This document shows positions 16,865 through 24,413 of a DNA stretch of 64,000 nucleotides, one piece after another. How positions within the stretch are numbered: the first letter of the stretch is position 1; every line of letters starts with the position of its first letter. The notes under the pieces were generated by a model. That model was not told the origin of the DNA and ran no database searches. It saw only the letters and a program-made list of their open reading frames with translations. The stretch is from Pontiella desulfatans (GTDB taxonomy: Bacteria > Verrucomicrobiota > Kiritimatiellia > Kiritimatiellales > Pontiellaceae): contig NZ_CAAHFG010000004.1 in NCBI RefSeq assembly GCF_900890425.1, positions 1,098,330-1,162,329 of the forward strand, read 5' to 3'. The position numbers were made by a program, and so were the translations under genes.

Positions 16865-18046
16865 ATGAAAAATAGATCCAACAAGAGTGGCGGCGCATTG
16901 GTTGCGGTTATGGTGGTGATGGTGGCCATGGCTTTTCTCACGGCCGGGATGATGAAACTTTCGGACGTGAACGGGGTTGAATCGGTCTGCCTTGAACTGG
17001 GCGACCAGGCCTTTTGGGTGGCCGAAGCCGGCTTGCAGGAAGTGGTTCACAAACTGCGGAGCGACAGCGGTTATCGGGATTTGACCAGCGACGACCCCTC
17101 GTCTCCCGATTTTGTGACGAACAGCTTTGGGCAGGGGGGGTGCAGTGTTTATTTCTGGGCGACCGATTCGAGCCGGACAAACTTCATCGTCCAGTCGCAG
17201 GGAAGTGTGCGCGGGATGCAACGCAAGGTGGCTGTTGATGTAACCATGACGGATCTGGGCCCGTTCACCCTGTTGGGATTGGGTGGTAAGCTGCGACTGG
17301 ATGGCCAGAAATCGGGGGCTCCTTCCATCTATGGGGATATCTACCAGGATGGTGCCGTCGATATTGCGGACGACAGCGGGATTAATGGAAACGTCTATTC
17401 CACCGCCGAAGGATATGAAGCCATAACCGAAGATGGCAAGATTGAGGTTGCTATTGATACCGATCATTTCTCGTCCTATTTCACCAGCACGGCTCCCCCG
17501 CCACCGAAGGGTGATACCATCGATCTGGCAGGAGGTATCTTATCGGTAAATGGTTCGGTCAACCCCACAAATCTCATCGATTCGGTGGGAGGGGGAACGC
17601 TGGTGGTAAACGGCGACCAAAAGTTTGGCCAGAATGTGGTGATCGGCTCCAATCTCGATATCTATGTCAACGGCAAGTTGAGCTTTTCCAAGAATGCAAC
17701 CCTTGGCGACAACGTGAACATCTACGTGGCGAAATCGGCCGAAATTAAGAAGGATAACGGCACCGTGTTTGGAACCGGAACCGGTTGTTCCCTGTTGGTC
17801 GAAGGCGAGCTGGACATAAAGAAATCACTGGTATTCCAGGGGCTCATCTATTCGGGGAAGAAGATTACGGCCGACAAGGATTTGACGGTGTCTGGAACCA
17901 TGGTTGCGGGGAATGGATTCTGGTTGAAGAAGGAGGCCTCGATTCATTTTAACTCGGGAGTGATTCCCTCGGATGTTAAGAACGATATGATGATCACCAC
18001 CTTTTTCGTCCATCTAAGCGAGTGGCAGGAAATGGCGGTCAACTAA
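16865..18046 (+). CDS. PilX/GspK-like pilus-associated protein with beta-helix tail (triad 1)
   Basis: 393 aa. The start SGGALVAVMVVMVAMAFLTA is a PilX_N-type hydrophobic segment without a canonical Glu5 prepilin motif. It is followed by QAFWVAEAGLQEVVHKL, the hallmark of PilX/GspK N-termini. The C-terminal half has regularly spaced short beta repeats (VVNGDQKFGQNVVIGSNLDI, FSKNATLGDNVNIYVAKSAE), suggesting a solenoid. It begins 2 bases after the GspJ-like stop. Confidence 0.75.
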   Translation: MKNRSNKSGGALVAVMVVMVAMAFLTAGMMKLSDVNGVESVCLELGDQAFWVAEAGLQEVVHKLRSDSGYRDLTSDDPSSPDFVTNSFGQGGCSVYFWATDSSRTNFIVQSQGSVRGMQRKVAVDVTMTDLGPFTLLGLGGKLRLDGQKSGAPSIYGDIYQDGAVDIADDSGINGNVYSTAEGYEAITEDGKIEVAIDTDHFSSYFTSTAPPPPKGDTIDLAGGILSVNGSVNPTNLIDSVGGGTLVVNGDQKFGQNVVIGSNLDIYVNGKLSFSKNATLGDNVNIYVAKSAEIKKDNGTVFGTGTGCSLLVEGELDIKKSLVFQGLIYSGKKITADKDLTVSGTMVAGNGFWLKKEASIHFNSGVIPSDVKNDMMITTFFVHLSEWQEMAVN

Positions 18047-18148
18047 GCAAGGATGGGGAGGTGCCCGAACCAGGGGTCATATGACCTCGATAGGGGGGCT
18101 TCTTGCACTGGTGGATGATTTAAAGTATGAAGCTCGACGGAAGAAGAA

Positions 18149-18559
18149 ATGATGAGATTGCGGAAATCACAGAAGGGACGCTACGGATTTTCCCTGATTG
18201 AGACCATGGTGGCTTCCGTGGTTTTGGTGGCCGTGATTCTTGGTGCGGCTTCCATGATCCATCATACAACCAGCGGCATCTATGTTGAGGGTGGAAACCG
18301 CATCGTATACGATGCGGTGAATGAGCTGCTGGAGCAGGCCCGGGCGGATGGATATTTCAAGCTTGGGGGCTTCTCCACCAACCTGGTGATCAATGGCGAC
18401 AACCTTCCATGTCAAGTAGACGTCATCGATTTGTACAATCCCGTCATGACCAACCTGAACATGCGCGAGGTGGTTGTCCGGACGAACTACAGGGGCACTG
18501 ATATTATGGTGCGCTCCTTAATGTCGCCGGAATATGGGGTTTGGGAAGGAGAACTGTGA
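18149..18559 (+). CDS. minor pseudopilin, GspI/PilV-like (triad 2)
   Basis: 136 aa, prepilin site RYG-FSLIETMVASVVLVAVIL with Glu5. A second ATG (18152) follows directly and could be the start. The short globular domain includes DAVNELLEQARADGYFKLGG. Same order and neighbours as the gene at 16054, indicating duplication of a three-gene block. The stop overlaps the next ATG at 18559. Confidence 0.85.
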   Translation: MMRLRKSQKGRYGFSLIETMVASVVLVAVILGAASMIHHTTSGIYVEGGNRIVYDAVNELLEQARADGYFKLGGFSTNLVINGDNLPCQVDVIDLYNPVMTNLNMREVVVRTNYRGTDIMVRSLMSPEYGVWEGEL

Positions 18560-18993
18560 TGCGTGCCCGGCGATCAAGGCAAGGGTTCTCAGTCGTTGAG
18601 TTGTTGATGGCTTCCCTGGCTTTTGCTGTCATGGCGATTACCGTCGGGATGGTGCTGGTGCGTGCGTGGCAGGGCTGGCGCGACAATACCGAATCGCTCG
18701 GAGTACAGCGCGATGCCAGACTTGCCATGGTTGAACTAGGTAGGGAAATCCGCAATTCCAAAATCTCTGAGATCACCGGCGATTCGGATGGTCTATACTT
18801 CACCGCCGATGACGTGCGAACCTACGATCTGACCTTCGGGAAAGACCGGATCGCCACCAGTCCCGGCGTGGTGCTCGAATCCTGGACTGATCCAGTGATC
18901 GGCTCTAATTATGTGGGGATCGCCTTCTCGCTAAGCAATAGCCGCGGCACCGATGTGCGGGTCTATTCAACGACGTTTTTTCCCAGGAACTGA
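18559..18993 (+). CDS. minor pseudopilin, GspJ/PilW-like (triad 2)
   Basis: 144 aa from ATG 18559, preceded by AAGGAG. Prepilin site RQG-FSVVELLMASLAFAVMAI with Glu5, then VQRDARLAMVELGREIRNSK, equivalent to the GspJ-like helix of triad 1. The C-terminus TTFFPRN repeats the TFFSRN end of the triad 1 gene. Probable pseudopilus tip subunit. Confidence 0.85.
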   Translation: MRARRSRQGFSVVELLMASLAFAVMAITVGMVLVRAWQGWRDNTESLGVQRDARLAMVELGREIRNSKISEITGDSDGLYFTADDVRTYDLTFGKDRIATSPGVVLESWTDPVIGSNYVGIAFSLSNSRGTDVRVYSTTFFPRN

Positions 18994-18996
18994 ACC

Positions 18997-20325
18997 ATGA
19001 ACAACAATCGATCCAGAACAAATGGAAAATCGGGCGGAGCCCTGGTGATGGTTGTCGTGGTCATGCTCACCCTGTTGGTCATGGTAATGGGCATGTTCCA
19101 ATTGAGAACCCGTGCGGGGATCGAGGCCATTCAGATGGGCCAATCCATTCGGGCATTCTGGATGGCGGAGGCGGGTTTGCAGGATGCCTTGCAACGGCTC
19201 ACCCTCCCGGAATACCGCAATTATGACTCGTATTCCAATAGTGTTGGCAACGGCTCCTACGAAATCAACGTGACCGACATCTCCTCGTCCACTATCCCGT
19301 ACCCCAAGACAACCTACACGGTGGTTTCCGTTGGGCGGGATGGCGGCTTCAATCGCAGAGTCCAACAGATGCTCTCGATTTCCCAAGCCCTGAAGCCTGC
19401 CTTGGTGCTCCAGGGGGATGCCGACCTTAGTTCCAACTCAAAGATCGATGGCAGTGTGCTCCTGCTTAATGGCGAGTTTTCCACGCACAACCATACCACG
19501 GAAATCATGGAATATGTTTATGGCGAGAACGTGATGGGGGGGGGCATCTATGAACAAGCTCAAATCCCGCCGGAGGTTGAGCCGCCCGATCTGGATACGC
19601 ACTTTTATTTTTCAAAGATCGATGCCGTCCATTACAACACCAATGCCTTGCCGCTGACCCTTCTTGGAGGATCCATTTCGGGTAGCGTCACATACGATGC
19701 CGATGTCCGATATTCTACGGCTCTAAGCGTGGCCCCGAATACCGAGATTACTACATCGGGCGATTTGTTTTTCGATGCGGACACAACCTTTAATGGAGCA
19801 GTAACGATTTATTGCGGCGGCAACCTTTCAATCGATCGAAAAACCGCCCTGCCTCCTGGAAGCGTTGTGATTGCCAGGGAGGCAGTGAATCTTTCCGCCC
19901 AAACCACGTTCAACCAGCAAGTCCGCATTTTTTCGGGCGCGGATATTACCATTGGCTCGCAAGCGAGTTTCGATGGCGGCAGCATTCTCTATGCCCATGG
20001 GGATTTGGTGATTGCATCCGGAGGGGCCATCTCCGTCGATGATTCAGGGAAGGGGATTATGCTGCTCGCCAATGGAGGCATCGACATCAGATCCAACCTG
20101 AATGTTTTCAAGGGGGTCATCTACGCGAATACGGGCCCGGTCAAGATTGCCCCCAATTCCGAGATCTATGGCGCCGTGGTTGCGTTGGCCGGTTTGTCCG
20201 CCGGTTCCAATGTCGATTTCCACGAGGATTATTCCGTCTTCGACTGGGATGCCGGGGAGATCGGTATCAGCTGGGAAGACGAAGTCATCACCAAAGGCAT
20301 CTGGCTGGAGCTTCCTCCGCTTTAG
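18997..20325 (+). CDS. PilX/GspK-like protein with long beta-helical domain (triad 2)
   Basis: 442 aa. SGGALVMVVVVMLTLLVMVM is the membrane helix and IRAFWMAEAGLQDALQRLTL the PilX signature, both matching the gene at 16865. The C-terminal two thirds are repeats such as VVIAREAVNLSAQTTFNQQV, IFSGADITIGSQASFDGGSI and IYANTGPVKIAPNSEIYGAV, a right-handed beta-helix or bactofilin-like solenoid. A surface display or adhesion role is plausible. Last gene of the secretion cluster. Confidence 0.75.
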   Translation: MNNNRSRTNGKSGGALVMVVVVMLTLLVMVMGMFQLRTRAGIEAIQMGQSIRAFWMAEAGLQDALQRLTLPEYRNYDSYSNSVGNGSYEINVTDISSSTIPYPKTTYTVVSVGRDGGFNRRVQQMLSISQALKPALVLQGDADLSSNSKIDGSVLLLNGEFSTHNHTTEIMEYVYGENVMGGGIYEQAQIPPEVEPPDLDTHFYFSKIDAVHYNTNALPLTLLGGSISGSVTYDADVRYSTALSVAPNTEITTSGDLFFDADTTFNGAVTIYCGGNLSIDRKTALPPGSVVIAREAVNLSAQTTFNQQVRIFSGADITIGSQASFDGGSILYAHGDLVIASGGAISVDDSGKGIMLLANGGIDIRSNLNVFKGVIYANTGPVKIAPNSEIYGAVVALAGLSAGSNVDFHEDYSVFDWDAGEIGISWEDEVITKGIWLELPPL

Positions 20326-20361
20326 TTTGCATCCATTCGCTTTCCAAATTCCGATCCCGTA

Positions 20362-20378
20362 TTGGCCCGGGAATTGCT
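20362..20378 (+). promoter_or_regulatory. possible sigma-54 promoter
   Basis: TTGGCCCGGGAATTGCT matches the -24/-12 pattern, with GG and GC separated by exactly ten bases. It lies about 15 bases before the ATG of the 40-aa membrane protein, so the leader would be very short. Confidence 0.35.
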
Positions 20379-20392
20379 TTTCCTGTTTCCAT

Positions 20393-20515
20393 ATGAACCC
20401 ATTGGAAACAGAACTGAGGAAGGTGGATAAGGCCGAGTCGGTAGCCATGGCGCTGGCGGCGGCGGTTTCCATCCTCAGTATGCTGTTCCTGCTCTACACC
20501 GCCTTTGCCGTGTAA
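20393..20515 (+). CDS. small single-TM protein, 40 aa
   Basis: The peptide has a charged amphipathic start (NPLETELRKVDKAESVAM) and one clear TM helix (ALAAAVSILSMLFLLYTAFA). I do not recognise a family. Its place between the pseudopilin cluster and a secreted protein, and a possible sigma-54 promoter directly upstream, suggest an expressed small membrane protein. No strong ribosome binding site is visible, which keeps confidence modest. Confidence 0.45.
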   Translation: MNPLETELRKVDKAESVAMALAAAVSILSMLFLLYTAFAV

Positions 20516-20840
20516 TACCCAAAAACTGAAGGTGCAACAAAGAGGACTGGTGCGGCATCGCTGCAATTCCCAAGTTCCCTTGCCATGGAACACCGTCAGG
20601 CAATCCGCTCCCGTTGTGTGCTTATTCTTTGTTGGAATAAAAAAGCACGCCAACGCCCTCGCTTGGCTGAGTGCTTGAAATTTACGCTATTAAAACTTGT
20701 GTGTTTCAGGATTCGGGATATAACGTTCCTCCGTTCACAACGGGAGGAACATTATCTTTTCTTGCCGCGCGGGGTATCGCGACGGGAGACGTGATGGTCC
20801 TGATTGGTAAATCAGAAGCAGCAAAGGAAAGGTGAGAAAA
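20516..20840. other. intergenic region with one hairpin
   Basis: No convincing gene. GTTCCTCC (20725-20732) and GGAGGAAC (20743-20750) form an 8-bp stem. It lies about 90 bases upstream of the next start and may be a leader structure. A ribosome binding site (GGAAAGGTGAG) sits at the right edge. Confidence 0.5.
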
Positions 20841-22109
20841 ATGAAAAGGAAGTATGTCAGCAAAGCAACATGCGGCTTGGTCGGATGCCTATTGGCTTCA
20901 ATGGTCTTGATCAACGAAGCCCGTGCAGATGGAACCGAGCAACTCGGTCTACCGAGCATTCCCATTGCCCCAGGGTCGGAAATATTGGTCGAAGGGGTCG
21001 GCTTGGTAAATGGCCAACCCGGCGAAATTTCAATTGCAATCCCGGCGGATGTTGCCATTGCCCAGGTGTTGCTATACTGGACGGGGCGGCCCAGATACGA
21101 CGACTATGTCGTTGTAGACACCATTCAGCTCAATGGAACGAATATCTCCGGGGAAATCATTGGTGGGCCCACACCGTTGCTGGGGTGGCCGAGCACGTCC
21201 TATAGAGCGGACATCACCGCCATGAGCTCAGACCTGGATTGGCTTCTGGTCGGCCAGACCAACGTCCTTTACGTTGAAGGGTTGGATTTCACCTACGCGA
21301 ACGATGGAGCCGCGGTGGTGGTGATCCTCGACGATGGCACGATGGCGGAAATCCAAATTATGGATGGCAACGATTTTGCCTACCTTCCATATGTAATATA
21401 CGACGATCCATCCATACCGGTGGATTTCCAAACGGTACCGGTGAATTTCGCCTTCGCACCATCATCGGAACCTCGCGTTGGAACAATATCGATCATTGTC
21501 AGCGATATCGCGGTTCCTCGCCCAGCGGCGATTAATATAACCGTCGATGGGGTGACGACCCAGCTGGTTGATGCGCTTCAGGATAACGAAGGCAGCTTCC
21601 TGGATGTTGTCGAGCTGGACGTACCGGTTCCGGCAGGGGCCACGGAAGTTACCGTGCAATTGCTGTCCATTGATGACGGTTCCGGGCGGGAGCCCGCCTC
21701 TCTCGCCTGGACATTTGTTTCGTGGGAACTTGAGAAACCGACTGGTGAGGGATGCACCTATACCATCGGGTACTGGAAAACCCACCCTTATGATTGGCCG
21801 ACAGAGGAGCTCTCCCTCTTCACCAAGCATGAAGCCATATTGACTCTTTGGTCGCCGCCCAAGGGAGGGAATGCCTATCTCATCCTTGCCCATCAATACA
21901 TCGGCGCCGAACTCAATATAGTGAACGGAACCGCTGTTCCCGATGAGGTGCTCAAGGCCGGATTCAAGGCGTATTACCTCATTCAAAAATATCAGAACAA
22001 AGGAACCATCCCCAAAAAATCCCCGGACAGGGCGTTGGCGATCGACCTCGCCGGCATTCTGGACGACTACAATAACGGCGACATTGGCCCCGGCCATTGC
22101 GCGGACTGA
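20841..22109 (+). CDS. secreted protein with C-terminal GYWKTHP module
   Basis: 422 aa from ATG 20841. The signal peptide covers about residues 1-30 (GLVGCLLASMVLINEARADG). The middle is beta-rich (IAIPADVAIAQVLLYWTGRP, SYRADITAMSSDLDWLLVGQ, FTYANDGAAVVVILDDGT), resembling secreted DUF3344-like proteins. The end starts CTYTIGYWKTHPYDWP and continues in conserved helices (LILAHQYIGAELNIVNGTAV, DRALAIDLAGILDDYNNGDI), a small domain seen at the C-terminus of bacterial surface proteins. No sorting signal follows it. A terminator lies downstream. The cluster before it could be its secretion route, but that is only proximity. Confidence 0.7.
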   Translation: MKRKYVSKATCGLVGCLLASMVLINEARADGTEQLGLPSIPIAPGSEILVEGVGLVNGQPGEISIAIPADVAIAQVLLYWTGRPRYDDYVVVDTIQLNGTNISGEIIGGPTPLLGWPSTSYRADITAMSSDLDWLLVGQTNVLYVEGLDFTYANDGAAVVVILDDGTMAEIQIMDGNDFAYLPYVIYDDPSIPVDFQTVPVNFAFAPSSEPRVGTISIIVSDIAVPRPAAINITVDGVTTQLVDALQDNEGSFLDVVELDVPVPAGATEVTVQLLSIDDGSGREPASLAWTFVSWELEKPTGEGCTYTIGYWKTHPYDWPTEELSLFTKHEAILTLWSPPKGGNAYLILAHQYIGAELNIVNGTAVPDEVLKAGFKAYYLIQKYQNKGTIPKKSPDRALAIDLAGILDDYNNGDIGPGHCAD

Positions 22110-22160
22110 TGAGTGCCCGCGTTAACCGCCGGGACACATCCTGGTGAACGCATGGATTCC

Positions 22161-22198
22161 AGCCCCTTGCTGATTCAATCGGCAAGGGGTTGTTTTTT
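22161..22198 (+). terminator. intrinsic terminator after the GYWKTHP protein gene
   Basis: CCCCTTGC (22163-22170) pairs with GCAAGGGG (22182-22189), followed by TTGTTTTTT. It separates two convergent transcription units. Confidence 0.8.
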
Positions 22199-22230
22199 GC
22201 ATGCGTTTCTTCGAGTAGCTTTGAAAAGCT

Positions 22231-22275
22231 ATGTAGTCCCGCCTTTTGGCGGCTCTGCGGACAGGCCGACTACAT
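22231..22275. repeat. REP-like palindromic repeat
   Basis: Outer arms ATGTAGTC and GACTACAT enclose an inner CCGCC-TTTT-GGCGG hairpin and CTGCGGACAG. It is located just past the 3' end of the topoisomerase gene. The layout is that of REP/MITE elements. Confidence 0.65.
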
Positions 22276-22282
22276 GCTTTTC

Positions 22283-24370
22283 CTACAGCAACACGCCCTC
22301 CGGCATGGCTCCTTCGTCGTCGTGGTCCCACCAGCGGCCCGGCTCGATGCCGATGTATTTGATGCTCTTGGTCGTCATCCGGTTGCCGCGGCTCTTGACG
22401 CTCTTGACGGCGATGTCGGCCGGGTTGAAGCGTTGCTGGTGGATGCGCTGCCCCTTGGCTTTGTTGTATTTCACGAAGACCGCCTCCGGCGTCCCGTCGA
22501 CCAGCAACTGCAACTTCGATTTTTCGCCCTGCGAAACATAGTATTCGCGGTTCATGATCGCGCCTCCAATCTGGAACCGTTTCATGTAGGTGATGCGCGA
22601 GTCGGTGTAGACGGCGGTGAACTGCTTTTCGCGGTCGAAGATTTCGCACCGTTCCAGGCTGTCGTCGACGAACAGTTTTTCCGGTGGCTGGAGCACCTTG
22701 TATTGCCCGTTCGTCCAGATGACCAACAGCTTGTCGAGCGAGGAGCATTCGAGGATCACATCGCCCTTGACGTTGGTGCCGATGTAGCCGTTTTCGTCGC
22801 GCCGGATCTGCAGCTCGGTGGCGGTCAGCTCGCGGACTTCCACCTCCTTGAAGCTCGCGGCCTCGGTGCAGCGCGGATACTGGCCCCGGTATTCCTTGAT
22901 CAGCCGCTTGAGATAGCGGATGGCATAGCCATTAAGCGCACCCAGGTTCTTTTCCACCTCGGCGAGTTCGGCCAGGATGTCCTCGATGTCCTTGCGGTTC
23001 TTCTCGATGTCGAACAGCGAGATGCGCTTGATGCGAACGCCCAGCAGCATCTCGATGTCGTCGTCAACGATGGCGCGCCGGAGCTTGTCCTTGAAGGGTT
23101 CGAGCCCTTTGTAGATGGCGGCGAAGACGGCTTCGTAGGTCTTGCATTGCTCGATCTTTTTGTAGATGCGGTTTTCCACGAAGATCTGCACGAGGGTCTT
23201 GTTGTGGAAATCGTCGAGCAGCTTGGCCTTGCGCAGTTCCAGCTCGCCTTCGAGGATGCGCAGCAACTGCGCGGTGTTTTCGCGTAGCACTTCGTCGATC
23301 GTCATCTCGACCGGCCGGTTTTCGCGCAGGCAGATCAGGCGGCTCGAAACGGAGGTTTCGCATTTGGTGAAGGCATAGAGCGCCTGTATGGTCTGCTCCT
23401 GCGAGGCTCCGGGCGAGAGCGTCAGCTCGATCTCCACCTTCTCGGCGGTGAAGTCGTCGATCTGGCGCACGGCCACCTTTTTCTTTTTCACGGCGTCTTC
23501 GATGGAGGAGGTCAGCGAATCGGTGTTGGTGCCGTGCGGCACTTCGGTGATGACGAGGCGGTTGTTCTTGCGCATCTCGATCTTCGCGCGCAGCTTCACC
23601 TTGCCGTTGCCCTTGTTGTATTCCGAAACATCCATCAGGCCGCCCGTCTGGAAGTCCGGCAGCAGGTTGAGTTTGACGGGCGTACGCTTCTTTTCGCGCA
23701 GGATTTCAATCTGCGCTTCGAGCAGTTCGATGAAGTTGTGCGGCAGGATGCTGGTGGAAAGACCGACGGCAATGCCGTCCGCGCCAAGCATCAGCATCAG
23801 CGGCAGTTTGCACGGCAGGCTGACGGGTTCCTTGTTGCGGCCGTCGTAGCTGGCGATCCATTCCGTCAGCTCCTTGTTGAAGAGCTCGTTGCGCGCCAGC
23901 GGGGTCAGCCGGCATTCGATGTAACGCGAGGCGGCCGCACGGTCGCCGGTGAACAGGTTGCCGTAGTTTCCCTGCCCTTCGATCAGGTAGCGCTTGTTCG
24001 CCAGCGTCACCAGCGCATCCGCGATCGACGCGTCGCCGTGCGGGTGGTACTGCATCGTGTGGCCGACAATGTTGGCGACCTTGATGAAGCGGCCGTCGTC
24101 CTTTTCCTTAAGCGCATGCATGATGCGCCGCTGTACGGGCTTGAGCCCGTCTTCGAGCGCCGGGATGGCGCGGTCGCAGATCACATAGGTGGCATATTCC
24201 AGGAAGTTCTGCCGCACCATCTTGTTAAGCGGGCCGTGTTCCGCATGCAGCGGATCGAAACCTTTTCTGTCCTCAACATCGGGTGCCGCCTCTTCAACAA
24301 CCTCTTCGGCCGTCTCCGCCGCTTCTTCCTCGAACAGCTCCAGTTCTTCGTCTTTTTTCTTCTCAGCCAT
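22283..24370 (-). CDS. parC: type IIA topoisomerase subunit A (ParC/GyrA-type)
   Basis: 695 aa. An acidic N-terminal extension (about 35 residues, rich in Glu) precedes the breakage-reunion domain. That domain contains FLEYATYVICDRAIPALEDG, the helix-turn-helix with MQYHPHGDASIADALV, and the catalytic Tyr at about residue 150 in AASRYIECRL. It is shorter than GyrA (about 850), and the C-terminal part has only remnants of beta-pinwheel blades, which favours ParC/topoisomerase IV. It cuts and rejoins DNA together with the ParE-type subunit encoded 43 bases upstream in the same operon. The symbol reflects length and C-terminal form; a second gyrase elsewhere is assumed. Confidence 0.85.
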   Translation of the reverse strand: MAEKKKDEELELFEEEAAETAEEVVEEAAPDVEDRKGFDPLHAEHGPLNKMVRQNFLEYATYVICDRAIPALEDGLKPVQRRIMHALKEKDDGRFIKVANIVGHTMQYHPHGDASIADALVTLANKRYLIEGQGNYGNLFTGDRAAASRYIECRLTPLARNELFNKELTEWIASYDGRNKEPVSLPCKLPLMLMLGADGIAVGLSTSILPHNFIELLEAQIEILREKKRTPVKLNLLPDFQTGGLMDVSEYNKGNGKVKLRAKIEMRKNNRLVITEVPHGTNTDSLTSSIEDAVKKKKVAVRQIDDFTAEKVEIELTLSPGASQEQTIQALYAFTKCETSVSSRLICLRENRPVEMTIDEVLRENTAQLLRILEGELELRKAKLLDDFHNKTLVQIFVENRIYKKIEQCKTYEAVFAAIYKGLEPFKDKLRRAIVDDDIEMLLGVRIKRISLFDIEKNRKDIEDILAELAEVEKNLGALNGYAIRYLKRLIKEYRGQYPRCTEAASFKEVEVRELTATELQIRRDENGYIGTNVKGDVILECSSLDKLLVIWTNGQYKVLQPPEKLFVDDSLERCEIFDREKQFTAVYTDSRITYMKRFQIGGAIMNREYYVSQGEKSKLQLLVDGTPEAVFVKYNKAKGQRIHQQRFNPADIAVKSVKSRGNRMTTKSIKYIGIEPGRWWDHDDEGAMPEGVLL

Positions 24371-24413
24371 CTGTATTCGCGTTAATTAGCGTCCATTCGC
24401 GGTTTAAAATTGG

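Noticed and set aside
20760-20830. Possible cyclic di-GMP riboswitch before the GYWKTHP gene
   Set aside because: Some GGGA and GCAAAGG pieces are present, but the conserved core order of the GEMM class is not.
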